Shown piece by piece: positions 1-10,868 of a DNA stretch of 64,000 bases. Position numbers and translations under genes: made by a program. Source of the DNA: Pseudomonas sp. (GTDB lineage Bacteria > Pseudomonadota > Gammaproteobacteria > Pseudomonadales > Pseudomonadaceae); the NCBI GenBank assembly GCA_007713455.1, contig VMRT01000006.1:82487-146486 (forward strand), in the 5' to 3' direction. Under the pieces are notes generated by a model. The model did no database searches. It was not told the origin of the DNA and saw nothing but the letters and a program-made list of their open reading frames with translations. The first letter of the stretch is position 1. Each line of letters opens with the position of its first letter.

Positions 1-26
1 CCGTAGATCTTTTCCAGCTGACTCAT
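1..26 (-). CDS. rlmB: RlmB N-terminus (23S rRNA 2'-O-methyltransferase), cut by window edge
   Basis: Only the first eight codons plus part of a ninth are present, reading MSQLEKIYG on the minus strand. This matches the usual start of pseudomonad RlmB (SpoU/TrmH-family enzyme that methylates G2251 of 23S rRNA). The ATG overlaps the TGA of rnr as ATGA, so the two genes are translationally coupled, and rnr-rlmB is a conserved gene pair. The call rests on the short N-terminal match and on gene order. Confidence 0.75.
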
Positions 27-2527
27 GACTTGGCCTTGCGCTTTCTGGCACCGCCACTCGAGCCGGTGGGTTTGTCACCTGACTTGGCTGCAGATTTCGG
101 CTTGGTCGAGCCTGATCGCGACTTGCTCCCGCCCGCCGCCTTCTCGCTCTTGCCCTTCCTGCCGCCCTTCGCCTCGGCGAGCAATGCCTTCTTCAGCTCT
201 CGACTCTTGCGCACATCGGCATTGCCCGGCTCGCGTCCACGGCTCGCACCGTCACGCTGCCCCGGAGCAGACTTGGTACCACCACCGATCAGCTCGAAAT
301 CGATCTTGCGCTCATCCAGATCGACGCGCATGACGCGCACCTCGACGCTGTCGCCGAGACGGAAACTGCGCCCACTGCGCTCACCGGACAACCGGTGGTG
401 CAATGGATCGAAGTGGTAGTAGTCGCCCGGCATGGCAGTGACATGCACCAGCCCTTCTACGTAGATGTCGGTCAGCTCTACGAACAGGCCGAAACCAGTC
501 ACCGCAGTAATCACACCAGGGAAGGCCTCGCCGACACGATCCTTCATGAACTCGCACTTGAGCCAGTTAGTGACGTCGCGGGTAGCTTCGTCGGCGCGTC
601 GCTCGGTCATCGAGCATTGCTCGCCCAGCTGCTCCAGCGCGGCTTCGTCGTACGGATAGATTCGCGCCTTGGGCATGCTGGTGGCGCCTTCGCGGCGCAC
701 ATGAGGCGTGTCTCGACGGGAGCGGATGACACTGCGAATGGCGCGGTGCACTAGCAGATCGGGATAACGCCTGATTGGCGAAGTGAAGTGGGCGTAAGCC
801 TCGTAGTTCAGGCCAAAGTGACCATTGTTCTCGGCGCTGTATACGGCCTGACTCAGGGAGCGCAGCATGACCGTCTGGATCACATGGAAATCCGGGCGCC
901 CCTGAATCTGCTCCAGCAGCGCCTGGTAATCCTTCGGCGTCGGACCTTCCTTGCCCTTGTGCAACGAGAGACCCAGCTCACCGAGAAAGGCGCGCAGCTT
1001 TTCCTGACGCTCCAGCGGCGGCGCATCGTGGACACGATAAAGCGCTGGGATCTCATGCTTCTGCAGGAATGCCGCCGTGGCAACGTTGGCGCAGAGCATG
1101 CACTCCTCGATCAGCTTGTGCGCATCGTTGCGCTCGGTCGGCTTGATCTCGGCAATCTTGCGATCGGCACCGAAGACGATACGCGTTTCCTGAGTCTCGA
1201 AATCGATCGCGCCGCGGGTATGACGCGCCTTGAGCAGCACCTTGTAGAGCGAATAGAGCTGCTTGAGATGCGGCAACACTTCGGCGTACTCCCCGCTCAG
1301 CCGCTTGCCTTCAGCTGACTTGGGCTGCTCCAGCATCGCGCTGACCTTGTTGTAGGTCAGTCGCGCATGGGAATGAATCACCGCCTCGTAGAACTGGTAG
1401 TCGGTCATCTTTCCCGACTTGCTCAGCGTGATCTCGCAGACCATGGCCAGGCGATCGACCTGCGGATTCAGCGAACAGAGCCCGTTGGAAAGCTGCTCGG
1501 GCAGCATGGGCACCACCCGCTCAGGGAAGTACACCGAGTTGCCGCGAACCACGGCCTCCTTGTCGAGCGCCGAGTCGACCTTGACGTAGTGAGACACGTC
1601 GGCAATGGCGACATACAGGCGGAAACCTCCTGTCAGGAGCTTCCAGCCGCCAGGCTTCTCGCAATAGACCGCATCGTCGAAGTCGCGCGCATCTTCACCA
1701 TCGATGGTCACGAACGGTAGATGGCGCAGATCGACGCGCTTGTGCTTGTCCTTTTCCTCGACCTCGGGCTTCAGCCGGGACGCTTCCTTCAGCACCGCTT
1801 CCGGCCAGACATGCGGGATATCGAAGCTGCGTAGCGCCACGTCGATTTCCATGCCCGGCGCCATGTAGTTGCCGATCACCTCGACGATGTCGCCCTGCGG
1901 CTGGAAGCGCTGGGTCGGCCAGTGAGTGATCTTGACCTCGACAAACTGCCCCGGCTTGGCGTCGAGCGCGCGGCCCGGCGTCACCAGCACTTCCTGCTGG
2001 ATTTTCGGGTTGTCAGGAATGACAAAACCGACGTCGCTCTCAATGTGGTAGCGACCAACGATGCTTTCGTGGGCCCGACTGATCACTTCAACGATCGCGC
2101 CCTCACGACGCCCACGCCGATCAAGCCCCGCAACGCGCGCCAGACAGCGGTCGCCGTCGAACACCAGGCGCATCTGCGCGGGACTGAGAAACAGGTCATC
2201 GCTGCCGTCATCCGGAATGAGAAAACCGAAGCCGTCACGGTGCCCACTGACGCGACCACAGACCAGGTCCAGCTTGTCCACCGGGGCATAGGTGCCGCGC
2301 CGGGTGTAGATTAGCTGACCATCACGCTCCATCGCTCGCAGTCGGCGACGCAGCGCTTCGATATCTTCTTCGGACACCAGTCCGAACTCTTCAACCAGCT
2401 CTTCGCGGGCCGCCGGGGAGCCGCGCTCACCGAGATGCTGGAGAATCAGCTCGCGACTGGGAATGGGGTTGTCGTACTTTTCCGCTTCACGAGCGGCCTC
2501 GGGATCGAGGGATTGCCAATCGGCCAT
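23..2527 (-). CDS. rnr: Ribonuclease R (3'-5' exoribonuclease)
   Basis: 834 aa, a normal length for RNase R, which degrades structured RNA processively from the 3' end. The order is an N-terminal winged-helix region (about residues 20-75), cold-shock/OB domains (about 85-245), the RNB catalytic domain, a C-terminal S1 domain (about 660-745) and a Lys/Arg/Ser/Gly-rich basic tail from about 755. The RNB active-site acidic cluster is visible as TIDGEDARDFDDAVY around residue 275. The last codon overlaps the start of rlmB. The promoter should lie in the roughly 200 bp before the divergent tRNA-Leu genes. Confidence 0.97.
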   Translation of the reverse strand: MADWQSLDPEAAREAEKYDNPIPSRELILQHLGERGSPAAREELVEEFGLVSEEDIEALRRRLRAMERDGQLIYTRRGTYAPVDKLDLVCGRVSGHRDGFGFLIPDDGSDDLFLSPAQMRLVFDGDRCLARVAGLDRRGRREGAIVEVISRAHESIVGRYHIESDVGFVIPDNPKIQQEVLVTPGRALDAKPGQFVEVKITHWPTQRFQPQGDIVEVIGNYMAPGMEIDVALRSFDIPHVWPEAVLKEASRLKPEVEEKDKHKRVDLRHLPFVTIDGEDARDFDDAVYCEKPGGWKLLTGGFRLYVAIADVSHYVKVDSALDKEAVVRGNSVYFPERVVPMLPEQLSNGLCSLNPQVDRLAMVCEITLSKSGKMTDYQFYEAVIHSHARLTYNKVSAMLEQPKSAEGKRLSGEYAEVLPHLKQLYSLYKVLLKARHTRGAIDFETQETRIVFGADRKIAEIKPTERNDAHKLIEECMLCANVATAAFLQKHEIPALYRVHDAPPLERQEKLRAFLGELGLSLHKGKEGPTPKDYQALLEQIQGRPDFHVIQTVMLRSLSQAVYSAENNGHFGLNYEAYAHFTSPIRRYPDLLVHRAIRSVIRSRRDTPHVRREGATSMPKARIYPYDEAALEQLGEQCSMTERRADEATRDVTNWLKCEFMKDRVGEAFPGVITAVTGFGLFVELTDIYVEGLVHVTAMPGDYYHFDPLHHRLSGERSGRSFRLGDSVEVRVMRVDLDERKIDFELIGGGTKSAPGQRDGASRGREPGNADVRKSRELKKALLAEAKGGRKGKSEKAAGGSKSRSGSTKPKSAAKSGDKPTGSSGGARKRKAKS

Positions 2528-2693
2528 TAAGAGATGTCACCTTTCATTCATTTATAGGGCCAGAACGCCCTTCTTCTATTGAAGCGCGAATCGCTCCCGG
2601 ACGGCAGCTTTCACGCGAATTATTTTTCGCCATCAGGGGTTTACAAGGCCAAACCTCAGCCGTATAGTTCGCGCCCACAATGTCTGGCAGACG

Positions 2694-2721
2694 TTGTAAC
2701 ACGGAAACGGCTTAGTATCAT
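2694..2721 (+). promoter_or_regulatory. Sigma-70-type promoter of the tRNA-Leu pair
   Basis: A TTGTAA -35 hexamer (2694-2699) and a TATCAT -10 hexamer (2716-2721) are separated by 16 bp. The expected transcription start is only a few bases before the mature tRNA at 2732, as is usual for tRNA promoters. Inferred from sequence only. Confidence 0.55.
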
Positions 2722-2731
2722 CGTTTCTAGT

Positions 2732-2818
2732 GCCCAGGTGGCGGAATTGGTAGACGCACTAGGTTCAGGTCCTAGCGGTGGCAACACCGTGGAAGTTCGA
2801 GTCTTCTCCTGGGCACCA
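2732..2818 (+). tRNA. tRNA-Leu (anticodon CAG), copy 1
   Basis: 87 nt with a 7-bp acceptor stem (GCCCAGG with CCTGGGC), encoded CCA, the long variable arm of a class II tRNA, and an anticodon stem CTAGG/CCTAG whose 7-nt loop TTCAGGT gives CAG at 2766-2768. The T-arm GTTCGAGTC is canonical. The next tRNA, 115 bp downstream, is identical over its whole length and probably comes from the same transcript. Confidence 0.97.
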
Positions 2819-2933
2819 CTTATTCAAATGAAACCCGCTGCGACATGGCGAGTCTCATGCAAGACGAAGAAGCCGACTTCGACCGATCTGATCGGTGAAA
2901 TGGCAAAAAGTCGGTGAGCGATCATCGCAATGT

Positions 2934-3020
2934 GCCCAGGTGGCGGAATTGGTAGACGCACTAGGTTCAGGTCCTAGCGGTGGCAACACCGTGGAAGTTC
3001 GAGTCTTCTCCTGGGCACCA
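2934..3020 (+). tRNA. tRNA-Leu (anticodon CAG), copy 2
   Basis: Identical over 87 nt to the copy at 2732, with anticodon CAG at 2968-2970 and encoded CCA. I see no clear separate promoter in the 115-bp spacer, so a joint precursor is likely. A strong terminator follows immediately. Confidence 0.97.
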
Positions 3021-3029
3021 CTCTTCAAG

Positions 3030-3058
3030 AAAAAACCGAGCCCCTGGCTCGGTTTTTT
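3030..3058 (+). terminator. Rho-independent terminator after the tRNA-Leu pair
   Basis: Seven-bp GC stem CCGAGCC/GGCTCGG with a 3-nt loop, flanked by six A on the left and six T on the right. It ends the tRNA transcript 10 bp after the second tRNA and, by symmetry, could also act on the other strand. Confidence 0.9.
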
Positions 3059-3111
3059 CGTTTCGGCGAGCAACTGATAGAACCGCCCCTTCCGATAGCC
3101 GGCCACGCCAG

Positions 3112-3143
3112 ACAAAAGAAGACCGCCCGAAGGCGGTCTTTTT
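3112..3143 (-). terminator. Rho-independent terminator of purA
   Basis: Stem AGACCGCC/GGCGGTCT with a 4-nt loop, located 17 bp after the purA stop. On the minus strand the stem is followed by a T-rich tract (TTCTTTTG). The plus strand also ends in five T, so it may act in both directions. Confidence 0.85.
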
Positions 3144-3159
3144 GTACCTGCAGCCTTGA

Positions 3160-4542
<1,383 letters not shown>

Positions 4543-5730
4543 TCAGGACGCCAGCGAAGCCACCGTCCAGACACCATCCTTCAATTGCAATTGCCGGTCG
4601 CAGCCGAGCTGCGCAGCATCGACTCGCGACTGCCCATCAAGGGCTTGCACCACGCGCTCACCCTGACGCCGCAGCTGACGGACCGCATCCCACAGACCCG
4701 GTTCGCCGTCTTGCGGCGCCCAAACGCCCGACACAGGCGCGGAAAGATCAGCACTGCCCAGACTGACCAGCGTCTTCAGGTCGGTGGAGAAACCCGTCGC
4801 CGGGCGTGCGCGACCGAAGTCGGCACCAATGTCGTCATAACGACCACCCTGCGCGATCGACTGACCGACGCCGGGTACGAACACCGCGAACACCACTCCA
4901 GTATGGTAGTGATAGCCACGCAACTCGCCCAAATCGAAATACAGCGGCACATCCGGATAACGCGCCGCCAGCTGATCGGCAATGGCCGTCAGCGTTTCCA
5001 GCGCGGCCCGCACCTCGGCGGGCGCAGCCGCCAGCGCCATACGCGCCTGATCGAGCACTTCCCGCCCACCGCACAACCGCGCCAGCGCGCGCAGCATGCC
5101 GGCCAATGCAGGATCGAGCGCAGCAGTCTGCTCGGCAATCTCGTCCATCGCCTTGCGCTGCAGCGCATCGAACAACCGCTGCTCGGCTTCGCCACTCAGC
5201 CCGCCAGCCTTGGCCAGACCGCGATAGATGCCCACATGCCCGAGATCCATATGCACATCCGGCACCTCGGCAAGCTCGAGCATTTCCAGCATCAGACTGA
5301 TGACCTCGATATCACTGGCAGCAGACGCATCGCCATACAGCTCAGCCCCCAACTGGATAGGGCTGCGCGAGGTGGAAAGCGCCTGCGGCTTGGCATGCAA
5401 CACACTACCGGCATAGCACAGGCGACTGGGACCTTCGCGACGCAGGGTATGCGCGTCGACCCGGGCCACCTGTGGCGTGATATCAGCCCGCAGCCCCATC
5501 TGGCGACCGGAAAGCGGGTCGATGACCTTGAACGTACGCAGATCCAGATCCTGCCCGGAACCGGTGAGCAACGACTCGAGAAACTCCACGTGCGGGGTGA
5601 TGACCAGCTCGTAGCCCCAGCACTGGAACAGGTCCAACACGCGCCGACGCGCCGTTTCGATACGCGCCGCCTCCGGCGGCAGCACCTCTTCGATGCCATC
5701 TGGCAAAAGCCAGCGGTCTACCGTTGCCAT
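4543..5730 (-). CDS. hisZ: ATP phosphoribosyltransferase regulatory subunit HisZ
   Basis: 395 aa. HisZ is a catalytically inactive relative of histidyl-tRNA synthetase. It forms an octamer with the short HisG and confers histidine feedback control on the first step of histidine synthesis. The class II synthetase-like motif regions are recognisable ([25 protein letters not shown]), and there is no anticodon-binding domain, in line with the length. The ATG at 5730 has GAGAGG 9 nt upstream. An in-frame GTG at 5742 overlaps that ribosome site and is less likely. hisG is not nearby, which is normal in Pseudomonas. Confidence 0.95.
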   Translation of the reverse strand: MATVDRWLLPDGIEEVLPPEAARIETARRRVLDLFQCWGYELVITPHVEFLESLLTGSGQDLDLRTFKVIDPLSGRQMGLRADITPQVARVDAHTLRREGPSRLCYAGSVLHAKPQALSTSRSPIQLGAELYGDASAASDIEVISLMLEMLELAEVPDVHMDLGHVGIYRGLAKAGGLSGEAEQRLFDALQRKAMDEIAEQTAALDPALAGMLRALARLCGGREVLDQARMALAAAPAEVRAALETLTAIADQLAARYPDVPLYFDLGELRGYHYHTGVVFAVFVPGVGQSIAQGGRYDDIGADFGRARPATGFSTDLKTLVSLGSADLSAPVSGVWAPQDGEPGLWDAVRQLRRQGERVVQALDGQSRVDAAQLGCDRQLQLKDGVWTVASLAS

Positions 5731-5906
5731 TCGCGAAATCACCTCTCGTTCCGGTAAGCCCAGACGAAAACCGCGGCAGCAGCCTTAGCCGGCCTTCGGT
5801 CGCGTGCAGTTGTATTCGAACCATGGCATCCGAGCCATGCCCTGTGAAGGGATCGGCATGACCGCTGCATGCCTGGGATAGCCTGCGACCTCAAGGGCAC
5901 AGACGC

Positions 5907-5930
5907 AAAAAAGCCGGGATTTTCCCGGCT
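5907..5930 (-). terminator. Rho-independent terminator of the hflX-hflK-hflC unit
   Basis: Stem AGCCGGGA/TCCCGGCT with a 3-nt loop. On the minus strand it is followed by TTTTTGCG. It lies about 80 bp after the hflC stop and separates this unit from hisZ-purA. Confidence 0.9.
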
Positions 5931-6010
5931 GGCGGATCATAGCAATCTTTTCTCTAACGGTCACCCGACGGCACGGCCGTGCCGCCGGGGAACCTTCATC
6001 TCGCCATCAA

Positions 6011-6877
6011 CTAGTTGCTCTTTTCCAGATAACGGAAGAAATCGCTCTTCGGATCGAGCACCAAGACGTCTTCCTTGCTGGAGAAGCTCTCGCGATAAGC
6101 CTGCAGACTGCGATGGAAGGCATAGAACTCCTGATCCTGACCATACGCCGCGGCATAGATGGCAGCAGCCTGGGCATCGCCATCACCGCGCAGCTCCTCA
6201 GCCTCGCGGAACGCCTCGGCCAGCAGGACACGGCGCTGACGATCGGCGTCGGCACGGATACCTTCGGCTAGCTCTTTACCTTTGGCGCGATGCTCACGAG
6301 CCTCACGCTCACGCTCAGAGCTCATCCGCTCGAACACGCTGCGATTGACTTCCCGCGGCAGATCAATGCCCTTGACGCGCACATCGACCACTTCGATGCC
6401 CAGCTCCTGTTGAGCGGCGCGGTTCAGGCTGGTTGTGACCTGAGCCATCAGCTCGTCACGCTGACCGGAAACGGACTCGTGCAACGTGCGCTTACCGAAC
6501 TGGTCACGCAACGCCGCCTCCAGACGGCGAGCCAGGCGCTCATCGGCAATCTGCTTCATCCCCGAGGTCGCGGTGTAGAAGCGCTCGGCATCATCCACAC
6601 GCCACTTGGCGTAGGAGTCGACCATCAGCGCTTTCTTTTCCAGGGTCAGGAAACGGGAAGTCGTGGTATCCAGTGTCAGCAGTCGCGCATCGAATTTGCG
6701 CACTGAGTTCACGTACGGAATCTTCATGTGCAGGCCAGGCTTCACATCAGGCTCGACGATGCGGCCGAAGCGCAGCAGGACTGCACGCTCGGTCTGCGAG
6801 ACGATGTAGAAGCTGTTCCACAGAACGATTGCCGCCACAACGCCCACGATCAGAGCGGTAAGGGATTTATTGCTCAT
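6011..6877 (-). CDS. hflC: HflC, modulator of FtsH protease
   Basis: 288 aa SPFH/band-7 protein with one N-terminal membrane anchor (about residues 6-25) and the rest in the periplasm. The band-7 start (SQTERAVLLRFGR) and a long charged helical region (about 165-225) are visible. With HflK it forms the large HflKC cage around the membrane protease FtsH and limits its access to substrates. Its ATG overlaps the hflK stop, so the two are co-translated. Note that a second FtsH-like protease gene is present at 17289-19136. Confidence 0.96.
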   Translation of the reverse strand: MSNKSLTALIVGVVAAIVLWNSFYIVSQTERAVLLRFGRIVEPDVKPGLHMKIPYVNSVRKFDARLLTLDTTTSRFLTLEKKALMVDSYAKWRVDDAERFYTATSGMKQIADERLARRLEAALRDQFGKRTLHESVSGQRDELMAQVTTSLNRAAQQELGIEVVDVRVKGIDLPREVNRSVFERMSSEREREAREHRAKGKELAEGIRADADRQRRVLLAEAFREAEELRGDGDAQAAAIYAAAYGQDQEFYAFHRSLQAYRESFSSKEDVLVLDPKSDFFRYLEKSN

Positions 6878-8058
6878 CAGCGGCTCTCCCTCGTACGAAC
6901 TTCACGCGGATCCAGCTCCGGCGGCAGACGGGTGCCCTGGGTAGCCGCGCCCGACGCAACTCCGGCTGGAGCCGGCGTGCTTGCGCCACGGCTGTTGATC
7001 ATCTTATCCAGTGGCAGGTAGAGCAGATTCTGCCCTCCATCACCGCTAACCATGACCTTGCTGGTGTTACTCATGACTTCCTGCATAGTTTCCAGATACA
7101 GACGCTCACGAGTGACCTCCGGCGCCTTGCGGTACTCGGCGACCAGCTTGCTGAAGCGGTCCGCCTCACCTGTGGCACGCGAAATCACCGCATCGCGATA
7201 ACCGCTGGCCTCCTCCAGCATACGCTGGGCCTGACCACGGGCTTCGGGGATCACGCCATTAGCGTAGGATTCGGCCTGATTCTTCTCACGCTGCTCGTCT
7301 TCACGTGCACGGATCACATCATCGAACGCTTCCTGCACTTCACGCGGCGCTGCCGCACTCTGCAAGTTGACCTGAGTGACGACGATGCCAGTGCCATAGT
7401 TGTCGAGAAACCGTTGCAGACGCTCCTTGACCTCACCAGCCATGACCTCACGGCCTTCGGTGAGCACCTGATCCATGGCAGTCGAACCCACCACGTGGCG
7501 AACGGCACTGTCGGTAGCATGCTGCAAGCTCACCTCAGGCTGATCGACGTTGAGCACGAAAGACTGCAGATTGCTGATCTTGTACTGAACGGTGAGCGGC
7601 ACCTCGATGATGTTCTCATCCTCGGTGAGCATCTGCCCCTGCTTGCTGTAAGAACGCTCGCGGGTGACGTTTTCCTGGAACTTGCGATCGATCGGCGGGA
7701 AGTAAATGTTCAGGCCCGGCCCGACCGTCTCGTGATACTTGCCGAAGCGCAGCACGACGGCCTGCTCCTGCTCGTCGACGATATAGATCGCATTGAACAG
7801 CCAGACGGCCAGCAGCACGACCAGGGCAATCCAAACCAGACCGAAGCCGCCGCGCTTGCCGCTGCCACCGAAATTGCTGCCGCCGCCACGCTTCTTGCCA
7901 CCGAACATGCCGTTCAGGCTGTCCTGCAGCTTGCGGAAAGCCTCATCGAGATCCGGCGGGCCTTTCTGGTCGCCACCGCCACCACCGCGACGGCCACCGC
8001 CACCACTGCCCCAGGGATCCTGGTTGTTCGAGTTGCCACCCGGCTCATTCCAAGCCAT
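6877..8058 (-). CDS. hflK: HflK, modulator of FtsH protease
   Basis: 393 aa. It has a Gly/Arg-rich cytosolic N-terminus (about residues 1-75), one membrane segment (about 77-96), then an SPFH domain starting DEQEQAVVLRFGKYHETVGPG and a coiled-coil-rich C-terminal part. It is the partner of HflC. The ATG at 8058 (MAWNEPGGN) has GGAGAG upstream and matches the family start; an upstream in-frame Met at 8070 overlaps this site. hflX lies about 100 bp upstream on the same strand. Confidence 0.96.
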   Translation of the reverse strand: MAWNEPGGNSNNQDPWGSGGGGRRGGGGGDQKGPPDLDEAFRKLQDSLNGMFGGKKRGGGSNFGGSGKRGGFGLVWIALVVLLAVWLFNAIYIVDEQEQAVVLRFGKYHETVGPGLNIYFPPIDRKFQENVTRERSYSKQGQMLTEDENIIEVPLTVQYKISNLQSFVLNVDQPEVSLQHATDSAVRHVVGSTAMDQVLTEGREVMAGEVKERLQRFLDNYGTGIVVTQVNLQSAAAPREVQEAFDDVIRAREDEQREKNQAESYANGVIPEARGQAQRMLEEASGYRDAVISRATGEADRFSKLVAEYRKAPEVTRERLYLETMQEVMSNTSKVMVSGDGGQNLLYLPLDKMINSRGASTPAPAGVASGAATQGTRLPPELDPREVRTRESR

Positions 8059-8156
8059 AGCGCTCTCCATTCAAATAAAGCTAAAGGCGCGCCCACGGCG
8101 CGCCCACCAATGCTACAGAAAGCCCCGAACTACCGGCAAAATTGCCACTAGAGGCT

Positions 8157-9458
8157 TTATTGCAAAGTGTGTTGCTCGATGAACTCATCCACCCGCAACC
8201 CTTCGCGACTGATCAAGCGATTCAATTCGATTCTTGGCAAGCGAACTTCCAGCAGGCTGCCACCCTCGTCATCATGCGTTTCCCGCTGCACCGCGCTGAG
8301 CTCGAAGAACTGCGCCCGCAGCCGCCCGAGCCGCTGCGGCAGGCGCAGCGTCCCGACAAACAGATCGTTGCCCAACAGCTCGGCAATGGCCTGGCGCACC
8401 AGATCCAGCCCCAATCCATCACGGGCGGACACCCAGACACGCTGCGGCTTGCCATCGGCGTCGCGCTGAATCTGCGGCTCGATGCCCTCCATCAGGTCAA
8501 CCTTGTTGTAGACCTCGAGCATCGGCAACTCGTTGGCGCCGATCTCACCGAGCACCGCCAGCACCTGCTCGATCTGCTGATCGCGCTCTGGCTCGTGCGC
8601 ATCGATGACATGCAAGAGAAGATCGGCGTTGCTGGACTCTTCCAGCGTAGCCCTGAAGGACTCCACCAACTTGTGTGGCAGATGACGGATAAAACCCACG
8701 GTGTCGGCCAGCACCACCGGCCCGACATCATCCAGCTCAAGCCGCCGCAACGTCGGATCGAGCGTGGCGAACAGCTGATTGGCCGCGTATACATCCGACT
8801 CGGTCAGCGCATTGAACAAGGTGGACTTGCCGGCGTTGGTGTAACCGACCAGCGACACGGAGGGTATATCGGCACGACGACGCCCACGACGGGCCTGCTC
8901 GCGCTGACCGCGGACCTTCTCCAGACGCTGCTTGATTTGCCGGATGCGCACACGCAGCAAGCGGCGGTCGGTTTCCAGCTGAGTTTCACCCGGGCCACGC
9001 AGACCGATACCGCCCTTCTGTCGCTCAAGGTGAGTCCAGCCGCGAACCAGGCGCGTACTCATGTGCTCAAGCTGGGCCAATTCAACCTGTAGCTTGCCTT
9101 CATGGGTGCGTGCGCGCTGGGCGAAGATATCCAGAATCAGACCGGTACGATCCAGCACGCGACATTCGAGCGCTCGCTCAAGGTTGCGCTCCTGGCTAGG
9201 CGTCAGGGTGTGATTGAAGATCACCAACTCGGCCTCGCCATCCTTGACGAGGTCATGCAGCTCCTCGACCTTGCCACTGCCGATCAGGAACTTGGCGGAC
9301 GGCTGATGCCGGGCGACATTGACGAAGCCAACCGCCTCGGCGCCTGCCGAGCGCGCCAGCTCCTGGAATTCCTGAGGGTCCTCGCGCGCCGCGGGGTCCT
9401 GGCCGTCCAGGTGCACCAGGATAGCCCGCTCACCACCACCGGGACGTTCGAAGAACAA
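8157..9458 (-). CDS. hflX: Ribosome-associated GTPase HflX
   Basis: 433 aa. It has an N-terminal HflX domain (about residues 20-130), a helical linker with the GLRGPGETQLETDRR motif, then a TRAFAC GTPase domain with G1 GYTNAGKST, G3 DTVGF and G4 NKVD. HflX splits stalled or stress-damaged 70S ribosomes. It lies 11 bp after hfq on the same strand, the usual hfq-hflX coupling. Confidence 0.97.
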   Translation of the reverse strand: MFFERPGGGERAILVHLDGQDPAAREDPQEFQELARSAGAEAVGFVNVARHQPSAKFLIGSGKVEELHDLVKDGEAELVIFNHTLTPSQERNLERALECRVLDRTGLILDIFAQRARTHEGKLQVELAQLEHMSTRLVRGWTHLERQKGGIGLRGPGETQLETDRRLLRVRIRQIKQRLEKVRGQREQARRGRRRADIPSVSLVGYTNAGKSTLFNALTESDVYAANQLFATLDPTLRRLELDDVGPVVLADTVGFIRHLPHKLVESFRATLEESSNADLLLHVIDAHEPERDQQIEQVLAVLGEIGANELPMLEVYNKVDLMEGIEPQIQRDADGKPQRVWVSARDGLGLDLVRQAIAELLGNDLFVGTLRLPQRLGRLRAQFFELSAVQRETHDDEGGSLLEVRLPRIELNRLISREGLRVDEFIEQHTLQ

Positions 9459-9469
9459 AGAAACCTACC

Positions 9470-9736
<267 letters not shown>

Positions 9737-9817
9737 TTAGAGGATCTGTTTTCATTAGTGTTCTAAAAGTACAACCGACGATCCACTTGTCTGAGAATAG
9801 ACGGTCAATTCGCAGTG

Positions 9818-10789
9818 TCAGCTCAATATGGAGAGCGATTGCAGGTATTTCAATGCGCGCGGCAGATTGTCGCGGGACAAACTGTCCAGCCAGTGCATCT
9901 CCCCCCAGCTTCGCAACCAGGTGAACTGCCGTTTGGCCAGTTGCCGGGTTGCGATGATGCCGCGCTCCACCATTTCCTCTCGGGTCGATGATCCGTCCAG
10001 ATATTCCCAGACCTGACGATAACCAACCGCTCGAATCGACGGCATGCCAAGGTGCAGATCACCCCGATTCCTCAGGGCTTCGACCTCTTCGACAAAGCCC
10101 TGTTCAACCATGTGCAGGAAACGTCTCTCGATGCGTTCATGCAGGATGTGGCGTTGTGCGGGGGCGATGCACAGTTGCGCGACAGTATAAGGCAAGACTC
10201 CTGAGCCTGGAGCGTCTGCGACGGCTTTTTGCGACCTTTGTCGGGCGCGGTGCTCGCTCATGGTCAAGCCGCTGACGCGATATACCTCCAGTGCGCGTAC
10301 CAGCCGCTGCGGATCGTTAGGATGAATGCGCGCTGCCGACTCCGGATCCACCTGGGCCAGCTGATCGTGCAGCACCTGCAACCCTTGCGTCGCGGCCAGC
10401 GCCTCGAGCTCGGCACGTAGCAAAGGGTCAGCTGCCGGCATATCGGCGAGTCCTTCCTGCAACGCCTTGAAATACAACATGGTGCCGCCAACCAGCAGAG
10501 GAATTCGGCCAGCCGCGCTGATCTCGGCCATGGCCGCCAGGGCATCTGCGCTGAACTCTGCAGCCGAGTAGCTCTCGGCCGGGTCGAGGATGTCCACCAG
10601 ACGATGGGGAAACTCGGCCAACACCTCAGCCGACGGCTTCGCCGTGCCGATATCCATGCCGCGATAGACCAGCGCCGAATCGACACTGATCAGCTCGCAG
10701 GGCAGCAAGCGCGCCAGTTCCAACGCAAGATCGGTCTTGCCCGACGCAGTGGGGCCCATGAGGAAGATGGCAGGAGGGAGAGCGGACAT
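9818..10789 (-). CDS. miaA: tRNA dimethylallyltransferase MiaA
   Basis: 323 aa. It transfers dimethylallyl from DMAPP to N6 of A37 in tRNAs that read UNN codons. The P-loop GPTASGKT, the [18 protein letters not shown] segment and the GGTMLY motif are clear. The frame stays open into mutL, but family members start [15 protein letters not shown], which places the start at 10789; a Met at 10816 is an alternative. Neither has a strong ribosome site. It lies between mutL and hfq. Confidence 0.96.
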   Translation of the reverse strand: MSALPPAIFLMGPTASGKTDLALELARLLPCELISVDSALVYRGMDIGTAKPSAEVLAEFPHRLVDILDPAESYSAAEFSADALAAMAEISAAGRIPLLVGGTMLYFKALQEGLADMPAADPLLRAELEALAATQGLQVLHDQLAQVDPESAARIHPNDPQRLVRALEVYRVSGLTMSEHRARQRSQKAVADAPGSGVLPYTVAQLCIAPAQRHILHERIERRFLHMVEQGFVEEVEALRNRGDLHLGMPSIRAVGYRQVWEYLDGSSTREEMVERGIIATRQLAKRQFTWLRSWGEMHWLDSLSRDNLPRALKYLQSLSILS

Positions 10790-10868
10790 CAGGAAGCTCG
10801 ACGGTCTTGGCCGCATAGTTTCCGGCGGCAGGCGGTCGGCTGCAAGCACGGCTCGCCGCCAAGGCTGC

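Noticed and set aside
5743..6010. A small DUF2065 (YjeT) gene, often found between hflC and hisZ
   Set aside because: No short frame with the expected two hydrophobic helices is present; only the hflC terminator and an unremarkable leader were seen.
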